Part shown: in pieces, positions 1 through 8,094 of the stretch
Numbering within the stretch: the stretch's first letter is position 1
Layout of the letters: each line of letters begins with the position of its first letter
Assembly: GCA_945787585.1 (NCBI GenBank)
Contig: CALZIG010000321.1
Coordinates: 1-8,197, forward strand
DNA length: 8,197 nucleotides
Source of the DNA: an uncultured Gammaproteobacteria bacterium
GTDB taxonomy: Bacteria; Pseudomonadota; Gammaproteobacteria; SZUA-140
Direction: 5' to 3'
Made by a program: the position numbers and the translations under genes
The notes under the pieces: model-generated
The model's input: only the letters and a program-made list of their open reading frames with translations
Database searches by the model: none
What the model was told of the DNA's origin: nothing

Positions 1-596
1 ATGGCGCTTGTGGCGAGATTCCTGGCAAGGCTCAGGAACTGCTGGGTGTGGCCGCGCGTAATATCGAGCGCTTAAACCGTCTTATTAATGATATTCTTGA
101 TATTGAAAAAATTGAATCTGCACCATTACAATTGAATGTTGCCAGTCACGAAATAGGAGTGTTATTAAAGCAGGCTGTAGAGATAAATTCAGGCGCGGCA
201 GAGGCGGCACAGGTAACGCTTGTGCTTGATAATCACCTCGCCATGTCATTGAATGTGGATGCCGACCGTTTTTTTCAGATTACGACTAACTTAATCACCA
301 ATGCTATAAAGTTTTCGCCAGTAGGCGAGAAGGTTTTGATTGGTACAAGCATGAACGGCACCGCTGTCAGAATTTCGGTAAAAGATTTTGGTCCCGGTAT
401 TTCTGACGAGTTTCGTGAACGAATCTTTGGTAAATTTGCACAGGCAGATTCATCTGATACGCGTTCCAAGGGTGGTACTGGCCTTGGCTTAAGTATTGCC
501 AAGGCGCTGGTCGAAAAGATGGGCGGCACCATTGGCTATGAATGTGGTGCTGATGTGGGTACTTGTTTTTACTTCGATCTACCTGCGGTATCTTAA
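1..596 (+). CDS. Sensor histidine kinase, C-terminal fragment
   Basis: The reading frame is open from the left edge (first full codon at position 3), so the true start lies outside the window. What remains is the end of the HisKA dimerisation helix pair (roughly 30-120, with an ERLNRLINDILDIEKIES helix typical of the segment after the phosphorylated His) and a complete HATPase_c domain. The N box is NLITNAIKFSP near 288-320, the G1 box DFGPG at 384-398, the F box RIFGKF near 420-437, and the G2 box GGTGLGLS from 471. These are the ATP-binding motifs of a class I histidine kinase that autophosphorylates and passes phosphate to a response regulator. The phospho-accepting His and any sensor, PAS or membrane parts lie upstream. 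The protein ends directly after the ATPase domain, so no C-terminal receiver is fused to it. Stimulus and partner cannot be told. Confidence 0.95.
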   Translation, partial: GACGEIPGKAQELLGVAARNIERLNRLINDILDIEKIESAPLQLNVASHEIGVLLKQAVEINSGAAEAAQVTLVLDNHLAMSLNVDADRFFQITTNLITNAIKFSPVGEKVLIGTSMNGTAVRISVKDFGPGISDEFRERIFGKFAQADSSDTRSKGGTGLGLSIAKALVEKMGGTIGYECGADVGTCFYFDLPAVS

Positions 597-632
597 TCTT
601 AGTACGGCAGGATCTTAGTACGGCTGGATCTT
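596..632. repeat. 16-bp tandem repeat, two copies plus partial third
   Basis: The unit ATCTTAGTACGGCAGG (596-611) is followed at once by ATCTTAGTACGGCTGG (612-627), differing at one base. A partial third copy, ATCTT, lies at 628-632. The array begins on the last base of the kinase stop codon. It is intergenic, so it does not alter a protein. It may be a duplication left by replication slippage or a small binding-site array; neither can be decided here. Confidence 0.8.
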
Positions 633-637
633 GTTCT

Positions 638-658
638 GGCTAGCGCGAGCCTTTCGTT
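638..658 (+). terminator. Weak terminator-like hairpin after the kinase gene
   Basis: GGCTAGCGCGAGCC (638-651) is a near-perfect 14-bp dyad (GGCT pairing AGCC, one internal mismatch) followed by TTTCGTT. The loop is too tight and the T run too short for a strong intrinsic terminator. The position, about 40 bases after the kinase stop, is right for one. This is a guess. Confidence 0.2.
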
Positions 659-803
659 CGACGTGTAACAACGCATAATAATAATCGTCTAGTTGTTCAA
701 AGCGTCATATATCAAACAGACACTTTTTAGATGGAAGACGACCGTATTCTGTATTGTTGAGCTTAGCCGGTGTTCATTACCTGTGGGTCTGAATAAATTC
801 TTC

Positions 804-3118
<2,315 letters not shown>

Positions 3119-3156
3119 AGTTTTATAAGTATTTTTTTATTTCGGAGCCGGTGGCT

Positions 3157-3180
3157 GTGTTCCAGGGGGGGGTACTTGAG
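3157..3180 (+). promoter_or_regulatory. G8 run at the SIMPL gene ribosome binding site
   Basis: Eight G residues (3165-3172) lie three bases before the TTG start at 3176 and are the only Shine-Dalgarno-like sequence for it. A GTG at 3157 with GGAG (3144-3147) nine bases before it has better translation signals, but at G8 it reads only 20 codons and stops at 3217-3219. With seven Gs that GTG would run in frame into the SIMPL protein. The run could therefore change start use by slippage, or the base count could be a sequencing error. Confidence 0.5.
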
Positions 3181-3865
3181 TATCAAAAAACCATTGTATC
3201 GAGCGTTATTAATCATTAGTTGGTGTTTTTTTGTTGCTGCTGCCTCTGCTAATGAAGGTGGTATTCAGGTTTTTGGAAACGCGCAGATAAGTGTGGCGCC
3301 TGATATGGCGACGTTTTCATTTTCAATTGATGAGCGAGGTAAGTTGCTCGAAGATTTAAAGGTGAGTGTCGATGAAAAGTCTGCGGATCTTGTGTCATTA
3401 TGTAAAAGTACTGGAATAGTAGAAAAAGAGATTACAGCTTCGGAGGTATCAATACGACCGCAATATAACCACCAGACTAAAACATTGATAGGTTACGAGG
3501 TGTCGAGAGTGATAAAAGTAACGCTCAACGATTTAGCTAAATACTCAACGCTGGTAAACGGAGCTATTGCGGCTGGCATAACCACTATTCGGAGTATTAA
3601 TCTTGATACGAAGGATCGAATCGCACTCGAAAATAAGGCGCTGGGTTCTGCCATTGGTGCGGCAAAGGTCAAAGCTGAAATTATTGCCAGTCGTACCGCC
3701 ACCCGATTAGGTCGTGTCGTGCGCGTTGAAGAAAGTGGTAGTCGTTCCGAGATCGGTACCTATCGCTTTAGTGCCACCTCCGCTGACGCGCGATCGCAAG
3801 GTGTGTTTGAACCGGGTGAAATTGCTGTATCTGCCAGTGTTGTTATCACATATGCAATTGAATGA
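3176..3865 (+). CDS. Exported SIMPL-domain (DUF541, YggE-like) protein
   Basis: The protein has 229 residues. It starts with a signal peptide: basic SIKKPLYR, hydrophobic ALLIISWCFFVAAA, and a likely signal peptidase I cut after ASA (residue 25). The rest is one SIMPL/DUF541 domain (about 28-228). Its typical GNAQISVAPDMATFSFSI opening is followed by SVSIRPQY-like strand residues (EVSIRPQYN), GYEVSRVIKVTLNDL, and the Ala-rich helix with KVKAEIIASRTATRLGRVV. Members are periplasmic or outer-membrane-associated, some linked to oxidative-stress tolerance, and no enzymatic role is established. The TTG start is the assigned one because it follows a G-rich run. A GTG at 3157 would be used if the G8 tract were one base shorter, giving a seven-residue longer signal peptide. 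It follows icd by 57 bases and may share its transcript. Family identification is firm; function is unknown. Confidence 0.9.
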   Translation: MSIKKPLYRALLIISWCFFVAAASANEGGIQVFGNAQISVAPDMATFSFSIDERGKLLEDLKVSVDEKSADLVSLCKSTGIVEKEITASEVSIRPQYNHQTKTLIGYEVSRVIKVTLNDLAKYSTLVNGAIAAGITTIRSINLDTKDRIALENKALGSAIGAAKVKAEIIASRTATRLGRVVRVEESGSRSEIGTYRFSATSADARSQGVFEPGEIAVSASVVITYAIE

Positions 3866-3949
3866 TTTGTACTCTTTGATGCGTGATTATCTGACCTGTG
3901 TATTGCCGTCGAAATTGGCGCGCACTCCCGGTAATTTATCAGTACGGCC

Positions 3950-4306
3950 ATGCCTCACTTAATCATAGAATATACGCAGTCACTCGCTACGGATAAGCAA
4001 GTCGTTCAATTAATGCAGGTCGTGCATGAGGCGGCGCTTGGGAGTGACCTGTTCCCTGAACGACACATCAAAACACGTGCAATCCCTGTACAGTTTTATC
4101 GTACGGGGAGTGGTAGTGATCCTTTCATTCATGCACAGCTACGGATTAAACACGGGCGTAGTGATGTTCAGAAAAAGGCCTTGAGCAGTGGTGTGCTTGC
4201 GGCCATCAAAGCTCAGGCGCTAGCGGCTAAAGTGATTACTGTTGAGGTGGTGGATATGGATAGCGCAAGCTATGCCAAAATAGATTTAACCCAGCCGGAC
4301 TGTTAG
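3950..4306 (+). CDS. 5-carboxymethyl-2-hydroxymuconate delta-isomerase family protein
   Basis: This small protein of 118 residues starts MPHLIIEYTQS, the CHMI signature. Pro2 becomes the N-terminal catalytic base after Met removal, as in the tautomerase superfamily. Further family features are the FPERHIKTRAIPV segment (about 36-48), the FIHAQLRIKHGRS stretch (about 63-75, with the GR pair) and a C-terminal strand ending in YAKIDLTQ. HpaF of E. coli is about 126 residues. In the homoprotocatechuate meta-cleavage pathway CHMI isomerises 5-carboxymethyl-2-hydroxymuconate. None of the partner enzymes (HpaB/C/D/E/G/H/I) is here, so its substrate may differ. There is no clear Shine-Dalgarno before the ATG. 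It lies 84 bases after the SIMPL gene on the same strand and converges with the GGDEF gene. The symbol hpaF is withheld because pathway context is missing. Confidence 0.88.
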   Translation: MPHLIIEYTQSLATDKQVVQLMQVVHEAALGSDLFPERHIKTRAIPVQFYRTGSGSDPFIHAQLRIKHGRSDVQKKALSSGVLAAIKAQALAAKVITVEVVDMDSASYAKIDLTQPDC

Positions 4307-4446
4307 CAGGGTTTTGGGTTATAAGTGAAAAGAAAACCGATGCGAGAATGAGGTAATGGAGGCGCCTGTGACTTAACGGTCGACAATCCATCGATATATG
4401 GTCTAATGAATGACGAGAATGGGTCAATATTTGATTTTAATTAAGT
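4307..4446. other. Convergent intergenic region without a clear terminator
   Basis: This gap lies between the converging isomerase and GGDEF genes. It contains a loose GGTTTT (4310-4315) and AAAACC (4333-4338) pairing with a 17-base loop, the 8-bp palindrome AGGCGCCT and CCATCGATATATGG. None is followed by a convincing T run on either strand. No promoter or gene was recognised. Confidence 0.4.
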
Positions 4447-5358
4447 CTAGTGGACAGTAAGCGAGTTTAATATTCTTTTATTACAATCTTCATGGGCATG
4501 AAAAGGAATTCCATCGCATTTGGCCTGGTACATTGCCATATCTGCTTTCTTTATCATGGAGTCAAGATCATCACCGGGGTAGGTTCCCATGAGGCCACCA
4601 ATGCTAGCACCGACGTGGCAGTTAATCCCATTAACATGAATAACTTTATTAATACTTGCATTGATCTTGTGGGCAATAAATTCAAGCGTCACAGGGCTGG
4701 ATATGCCCATTAAGATGATGACGAACTCATCACCCCCGTATCGCACGCATATATCACATTCGCGCACTGTATAGCGTATTCGTTGTGATGTTATGCGCAG
4801 CACTTCATCGCCCACTTTATGTCCATATTTATCGTTAATGGGTTTGAATTTATTCAGATCGAGGAAAAGCAGCGCATAGTTAAATTCACTATTTAGAGAG
4901 GAAAAAGCGTTGGATAAATGATCGCGATTATAAAGTTGTGTAAGGGAGTCCCTTTCAGCATGTTCTGTTTTTTTATCAATTTCATTGCTAACGGATAGAG
5001 CATCTCGTATCACGGCCATAAAAAAAGGTTTTTCATGGTCATTCTCAATAGAGGATATTGCAATAGAGACCGGTATTTCTTTGCCATTTTTATGCAGACC
5101 AAAAATAACAGGACGCCCGTCCATCAGGCGTTTGCCTTTAGTTTTACTGAACTTCTTTAAGTGTTGATCATGAACCTGGTGGAGCTCGTGGCTGATTAAA
5201 ATATTCAGTGGTTTATTGAGTAACTCACCGCTATCGTATCCAAAAAGGTATTCAGCAACGAGATTGCAAGATATTATATTTCGTTCCTCATCAATGAGGA
5301 TGATGGCATCTGGAAAGATTTCCATCATGGAAGCTATGTTTACATCCGATGTATCCAT
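4447..5358 (-). CDS. PAS-GGDEF diguanylate cyclase
   Basis: This soluble protein of 303 residues makes the second messenger c-di-GMP from two GTP. An N-terminal PAS domain (about 8-122; MEIFPDAIILIDEERNIISC, then FGYDSGELL and HKNGKEIPVSIAIS) is followed by a short linker helix and a GGDEF domain (about 133-295). The domain looks active. DSLTQLYNRDHL opens it, D167 in LDLNKFK is the first metal ligand, and the signature is intact as RYGGDEF with GGDEF at 208-212. The product-inhibition I site RECD (199-202) sits exactly five residues before it, so feedback inhibition is expected. There is no membrane segment or EAL domain, so signals are sensed in the cytoplasm, possibly through a PAS cofactor that cannot be named. 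The ATG at 5358 is the only standard start before an in-frame stop (TAA) 30 bases upstream, but it lacks a clear Shine-Dalgarno. A long structured leader region lies upstream. Confidence 0.95.
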   Translation of the reverse strand: MDTSDVNIASMMEIFPDAIILIDEERNIISCNLVAEYLFGYDSGELLNKPLNILISHELHQVHDQHLKKFSKTKGKRLMDGRPVIFGLHKNGKEIPVSIAISSIENDHEKPFFMAVIRDALSVSNEIDKKTEHAERDSLTQLYNRDHLSNAFSSLNSEFNYALLFLDLNKFKPINDKYGHKVGDEVLRITSQRIRYTVRECDICVRYGGDEFVIILMGISSPVTLEFIAHKINASINKVIHVNGINCHVGASIGGLMGTYPGDDLDSMIKKADMAMYQAKCDGIPFHAHEDCNKRILNSLTVH

Positions 5359-5419
5359 ACCATATTTAACCAGTTTTTTAGGTCGTTACTTTAGAACATC
5401 GGCCAGAGCTTAATATCAT

Positions 5420-5442
5420 TAACCATTATCTTTAAATGGTTA
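5420..5442. repeat. Inverted repeat TAACCATT/AATGGTTA upstream of the GGDEF gene
   Basis: Perfect 8-bp arms (5420-5427 and 5435-5442) are separated by seven bases. On the minus strand the loop-side sequence GATAAT (5425-5430) matches a -10 box at 5 of 6 positions, about 65 bases before the GGDEF start codon, though no good -35 is seen. A dyad over a -10 box would suit an operator. Eight-base arms alone are near chance level in 8 kb, so the call rests on position. Confidence 0.35.
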
Positions 5443-5453
5443 CGAGCATATTT

Positions 5454-5476
5454 AGGATTATCCTAATCCTAATCCT
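5454..5476. repeat. AGGATTA/TAATCCT dyad with short TAATCC repeats
   Basis: AGGATTA (5454-5460) pairs with TAATCCT (5464-5470) across three bases. A second TAATCCT (5470-5476) follows, giving three ATCCT units six bases apart. It could be a small array of half-sites for a regulator of the GGDEF gene, about 96-118 bases upstream of its start. Confidence 0.4.
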
Positions 5477-5501
5477 TCTCTGATTCAACAGATACTTTAA
5501 G

Positions 5502-5518
5502 TCGCGACAATGTCGCGA
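5502..5518. promoter_or_regulatory. 17-bp palindrome TCGCGACAATGTCGCGA
   Basis: Two exact 8-bp arms, TCGCGACA and TGTCGCGA, flank a single central A, the layout of a dimeric helix-turn-helix operator. It is GC-rich within an AT-rich stretch, which makes it stand out. It lies about 145-160 bases upstream of the GGDEF start and beyond the cytochrome gene's end. No regulator is assigned to it. Confidence 0.4.
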
Positions 5519-5602
5519 AAGGAGTGTCCAAATAAAACCCTATGAAATGCATGTCAATGGATTCGCATTTGAAGCGGTGAAGTGGGTGCGAGCATCAGAG
5601 TG

Positions 5603-5644
5603 AAGCTCCTCCAATAAAATTGTCCATTTTATTTGGAGGAGTTT
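5603..5644. repeat. Long hairpin with a GGAGGAG arm
   Basis: The arms are 5603-5620 and 5626-5644 with a 5-base loop (TGTCC), all paired apart from one bulged T (5632) and one G-T pair. On the minus strand, left-arm GGAGGAG (5612-5606) is a strong Shine-Dalgarno, locked in the stem. Ten bases later is an ATG (5595) opening a 13-codon frame, MLAPTSPLQMRIH (stop at 5556-5554). Such masking resembles a translational control leader, but the peptide may be a coincidence. The stem itself is far longer than chance. Confidence 0.75.
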
Positions 5645-5672
5645 GAGATCTATTTTTTAGATCGATTGACTC

Positions 5673-5696
5673 AGGCGGCTCGTCCCCTGCCTTTTT
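5673..5696 (+). terminator. Plus-strand intrinsic terminator without an upstream gene
   Basis: AGGCGG (5673-5678) pairs with CTGCCT (5687-5692) with one G-T pair and an 8-base loop, followed by T run 5692-5696. The T run lies on the plus strand only. The opposite strand has no T run, so it does not serve the minus-strand cytochrome gene that ends at 5715. Confidence 0.55.
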
Positions 5697-5714
5697 AAGA
5701 ATGGTTGAGTCTGG

Positions 5715-6200
5715 TTATTCAAGCGACAGCACAAAATCGACCAATGTCTCGATATCGGCATGGGCCACCCGAGGGGAGTTGGGCGGCATGGGGGTGCCGC
5801 CCGTGACCTCTGTCCAGTTCCCACTACCGCCTTTTTTGACCTTTGCGATTAACTGCGTTCGCGCTCCCGCTTGCCCTTTATAGCGTTTGGCAACATCACG
5901 CCAGGCAGGGCCGACGATCTTTTTTTCAACGCTGTGGCAATTCAAACAGCCGCTCTTTTTGGCGAGCGCCAAACCCGAATTTTGCTCAACCGAGGGCAAT
6001 GCAGAGGGGATGGGTTGCATTTTTTCGACGATCGCTACCGATTTTTGTTCGATCTGTATTTTCGCCGATTCCACGAGTTTCTCAGTGTCCGGCATCTTGC
6101 TATGGTCGGCATCAACGTTTGTCATATGTGTGCTTTCTTCACTGCTACAAGCGAGCAACAATATCGCAACACAGGCGATCATAATTCCAGTTCTATTCAT
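5715..6200 (-). CDS. Lipoprotein c-type cytochrome (class I)
   Basis: This is a small electron carrier exported by Sec and expected to be membrane-anchored facing the periplasm. From the ATG at 6200 it has 161 residues: MNRTG, a hydrophobic stretch, then lipobox LLAC with Cys18, which fits lipoprotein signal peptidase. A charged linker (about 20-70) leads to the cytochrome domain. The heme site is CLNCH (C85, C88, H89), and the axial Met is probably M138 in GGTPMPPNS, followed by the C-terminal helix IETLVDFVLSL. This is the c551/c552-like fold. A longer reading starting at TTG 6230 adds ten polar residues before the signal and would begin almost at the predicted transcription start, so the ATG is preferred. 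No oxidase or reductase partner lies beside it, so its partner is unknown. It is divergent from rluA. Confidence 0.9.
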   Translation of the reverse strand: MNRTGIMIACVAILLLACSSEESTHMTNVDADHSKMPDTEKLVESAKIQIEQKSVAIVEKMQPIPSALPSVEQNSGLALAKKSGCLNCHSVEKKIVGPAWRDVAKRYKGQAGARTQLIAKVKKGGSGNWTEVTGGTPMPPNSPRVAHADIETLVDFVLSLE

Positions 6201-6242
6201 ATAATACTCATCATCAAAGTGGGTGGTCAAAAGAGGGGCGCT

Positions 6243-6270
6243 ATTTTAGCCGTATTTAATAGTCAGTCAT
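6243..6270 (-). promoter_or_regulatory. Likely sigma-70 promoter of the cytochrome gene
   Basis: On the minus strand, ATGACT (6265-6270) as -35 and TAAAAT (6243-6248) as -10 are 16 bases apart. They match the consensus at 4 of 6 and 5 of 6 positions. Transcription would begin near 6236, leaving about 36 bases before the preferred ATG at 6200. That spacing supports this start over the TTG at 6230. Confidence 0.45.
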
Positions 6271-6300
6271 AGGGGTTCTGTACATTAGCCAGGCGCGGCA

Positions 6301-6313
6301 AGTTAAGCTAACT
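6301..6313. promoter_or_regulatory. Short dyad AGTTAAGCTAACT between divergent genes
   Basis: AGTTA and TAACT flank AGC in the gap between the cytochrome and rluA genes. It is small and may be chance, but its central place between two divergent promoters makes it a possible operator. Confidence 0.2.
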
Positions 6314-6369
6314 ATATGGACGAGGCTTTAAGTAAATGCCATTCGCTAGCGCCCCTTTTTGAGAATGTT

Positions 6370-6378
6370 TGCTATAGT
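6370..6378 (+). promoter_or_regulatory. Extended -10 promoter of rluA
   Basis: TGCTATAGT (6370-6378) is an extended -10 element: TG, one base, then TATAGT matching TATAAT at 5 of 6. No -35 box is placed correctly, which is usual for extended -10 promoters. The start would be near 6385, giving a leader of about 30 bases to the ATG at 6414. Confidence 0.45.
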
Positions 6379-6413
6379 GCTATTTTCAGCGCTGATCGAT
6401 ACTCCACTCTAAA

Positions 6414-7085
6414 ATGCAACCACAAGCCGATCCCTTTATTGTGCCACGCTGCGATGAAGCAATAGAAGTGCTCTATCAGGATCAGCATTTTTTATTAATT
6501 AACAAGCCCACGGCGTTGTTGACGCTGTCGGGAAAACACCCACTCAATAAAGATTCAGTGCACTTTCGCCTGGTCAAAGATTACCCAACCGCCACGATGC
6601 TGCATCGCCTTGATTTTGGTACCTCGGGTCTTTTAGTGGTGGCGCTTAATAAAGCGGTTAACGCGCATATTACTAAACAGTTTCAGGCACGCACGGTGGT
6701 TAAAACCTACACCGCACTGTTGCATCGGCATCTAACAGATGATGTGGGTTGCATTGAATACCCCATCGCAAAAGACAAAGCCAACTTTCCACTGCAAAAG
6801 ATCTGTTATGAAACGGGTAAATCAGCAACGTCGCATTATCAAGTCATGGAGCGATTGCAGCACCCCTTTGCCACAAGAGTGATATTTAAGCCGGTCTCGG
6901 GGCGTACCCATCAACTACGGATTCATAGTCGCGAAATAGGGCATCCAATTTTAGGCTGTGACTTATACGCCACGGATGAAGCCTTTTTGATGGCGAAACG
7001 CTTAATGCTGCATGCCACTACAATAGAATTTGACCACCCGCTAAGCGGTGAAAGAATTAAGGGTGTCAGCCCTTGTCCATTTTAG
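6414..7085 (+). CDS. rluA: Dual-specificity RluA pseudouridine synthase
   Basis: The 223-residue protein matches the usual size of E. coli RluA (about 219), which makes pseudouridine 746 in 23S rRNA and 32 in several tRNAs. The catalytic motif LHRLDFGTSGLL (63-74) carries the nucleophile Asp67. Other family landmarks are INKP (29-32) in the first strand, KICYETGKSA (129-138; the CYETGK is characteristic of RluA rather than RluC/D), GRTHQLRIHS (163-172) and RLMLHA (196-201). There is no S4 domain, again as in RluA. The ATG has no obvious Shine-Dalgarno. It is probably transcribed alone from the extended -10 promoter upstream and converges with the LysR-type gene. Confidence 0.93.
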   Translation: MQPQADPFIVPRCDEAIEVLYQDQHFLLINKPTALLTLSGKHPLNKDSVHFRLVKDYPTATMLHRLDFGTSGLLVVALNKAVNAHITKQFQARTVVKTYTALLHRHLTDDVGCIEYPIAKDKANFPLQKICYETGKSATSHYQVMERLQHPFATRVIFKPVSGRTHQLRIHSREIGHPILGCDLYATDEAFLMAKRLMLHATTIEFDHPLSGERIKGVSPCPF

Positions 7086-7120
7086 TATGAGATAAAGAAG
7101 AGTGCGCTGAACATCACATA

Positions 7121-7136
7121 GCACCATTGTCGGTGC
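7121..7136. terminator. Hairpin between convergent rluA and LTTR genes
   Basis: GCACC (7121-7125) pairs with GGTGC (7132-7136) over a 6-base loop, one base beyond the minus-strand LTTR stop codon and 35 bases after rluA. No T run follows on either strand, so it is a weak candidate for a bidirectional terminator. Confidence 0.25.
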
Positions 7137-7137
7137 A

Positions 7138-8046
7138 TCAGTCGGCCGCAAGCGTTGATGCAATGACACCCTTGATTCGATGGCGTAACCACTGGTGCGC
7201 CGGGTCAATGTGGTCCCGTTTGTGCCACGCCATATACATGGTGAGCGGCGCGGTCTTGAACGGCAACGGCGCGGAGCTAAAATCCTTCAGATTCATTTTG
7301 CTCATCAACCCAAGCGCTGTAGTGATCATTTCGCTGTCGGCAAGAAACGGTGCTACCGCGGAGAAGTTGGGCACGGAAACACGTGGTTTTTTCAGTGTCA
7401 ATGAGTCTATCGCGGTCAATGCATCAAGCGCGGATTCATTGTCGTTGAAGCGCACTTCGATGTAATCGGTCGCGGAAAACTCCTCCTGTGACTGTGGCGC
7501 TTCGCGTACACTGGCATCATAAAAACAGAGCATGTCATCATCGAACAGTCGCGTCTGATAGATGTTCGGCCCTTCAGGAGGGTAGGGCGTCACCACTAGC
7601 TGGCAGCGTTCCTGACGCAACAGGTCTGCGCTCGGAACTCCGGAGGGTAAAAATCGGAAACTGGCATCAACGCCTTCGAGACTTAGTTCGCGTAACAGGC
7701 GTGGAAAGATCAGGTCACGTTGAAAATCATTTGCGGCCACGGTAAATGCCATCGTGCCAATCAATGGGTCAAACACACGTTCGTCGGTCAGGCCTTTCAA
7801 TTCATCCAGAATAGCCTCGACCGGTGCGCGCAGCGCGATCGCCCGTTCTGTCGGCGCGATGCCGCGGCCTGAACGGACAAACAGCGGGTCGCCCAGTGCG
7901 ATGCGCAGCTTGTCCAGTATATGGCTCACCGCAGATTGCGTGACGCCGAGGCGGTTGGCAGCCCTGGAGACCGACAACTCTTCCAGCACGACCAGAAAGG
8001 TGCGCAAGCTACGGCCATCTAACGCGAGGAAATCGATTTCTTTCAT
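7138..8046 (-). CDS. LysR-type transcriptional regulator
   Basis: The protein has 302 residues, the standard LTTR length. The N-terminal winged helix-turn-helix (about 9-68) reads SLRTFLVVLEELSVSRAANRL, then GVTQSAVSHILDKLRIALGDPLFVR. The recognition helix is about 36-48. The rest (about 95-290) is the two-lobed effector-binding domain, opening with IGTMAFTVAANDFQRDLIFPRLL. The style (FVRSGRGIAPT, AANDFQR) is like the NahR/NodD-type branch of regulators that often respond to aromatic or other small organic ligands, but the ligand cannot be told. The start is the only ATG before an in-frame stop at 8110-8112; no clear Shine-Dalgarno is visible. A divergent gene starts about 110 bases away, with repeats between them, the usual arrangement for a regulator that controls its neighbour and itself. 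Confidence 0.95.
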   Translation of the reverse strand: MKEIDFLALDGRSLRTFLVVLEELSVSRAANRLGVTQSAVSHILDKLRIALGDPLFVRSGRGIAPTERAIALRAPVEAILDELKGLTDERVFDPLIGTMAFTVAANDFQRDLIFPRLLRELSLEGVDASFRFLPSGVPSADLLRQERCQLVVTPYPPEGPNIYQTRLFDDDMLCFYDASVREAPQSQEEFSATDYIEVRFNDNESALDALTAIDSLTLKKPRVSVPNFSAVAPFLADSEMITTALGLMSKMNLKDFSSAPLPFKTAPLTMYMAWHKRDHIDPAHQWLRHRIKGVIASTLAAD

Positions 8047-8081
8047 ATGTAATATGACTATATCACTGTTGTTTCGATTTA

Positions 8082-8087
8082 TATAAT
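8082..8087 (+). promoter_or_regulatory. Perfect TATAAT -10 box for the divergent gene
   Basis: TATAAT at 8082-8087 matches consensus fully, but the region 16-18 bases upstream (TATATC) is a poor -35, a common feature of regulated promoters. Transcription would run toward the ATG at 8154. The repeats at 8095-8132 would then fall just downstream of the start, more like a repressor site for this gene. The run is AT-rich, so the match could be casual. Confidence 0.4.
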
Positions 8088-8094
8088 TACCGAC

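Larger units (their letters stand above)
5600..5696 (+). ncRNA. Candidate structured small RNA ending in an intrinsic terminator
   Basis: Three hairpins follow each other on the plus strand. The first (5603-5644) pairs CTCCTCCAATAAAAT with ATTTTATTTGGAGGAG: about 15 bp with one bulged T, a TGTCC loop, and three further base pairs at the foot. The second pairs GATCTA (5647-5652) with TAGATC (5658-5663) across five Ts. The third is a terminator at 5673-5696. No plus-strand protein gene precedes the terminator within the gap, which argues for a transcript of its own. No convincing promoter was found, so the 5' end is a guess. It might instead be a leader element acting on the minus strand. Confidence 0.3.

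Noticed and set aside
3119..3140. T7 run after icd as an intrinsic terminator
   Set aside because: No GC-rich stem precedes the T run, so it does not form a proper intrinsic terminator.
3941..3948. AGTACGGC just before the CHMI start, the same 8-mer as in the tandem repeat at 601-624
   Set aside because: An eight-base word is too short to link two sites 3.3 kb apart, and the flanking bases differ.
5461..5477. Telomere-like TCCTAATCCTAATCCTT
   Set aside because: Fewer than three units and an interior chromosomal position; it is better read as part of a small dyad upstream of the GGDEF gene.
5843..6272. Three overlapping plus-strand open frames of 105-133 codons opposite the cytochrome gene
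   Set aside because: They are antisense to a clear CXXCH cytochrome with a lipobox, and have no ribosome sites or recognisable domains. One extends over the divergent promoter region.
6234..6356. Inverted copies AGGGGCGCTA (6234-6243) and TAGCGCCCCT (6347-6356) across the cytochrome-rluA gap
   Set aside because: A 10-base exact match within 200 bases is expected about once in a window of this size, and no target duplication or mobile-element feature goes with it.
7127..8086. Several plus-strand frames of 69-112 codons opposite the LysR-type gene
   Set aside because: They are shadows of a canonical 302-residue LTTR and show no domain or translation signal.
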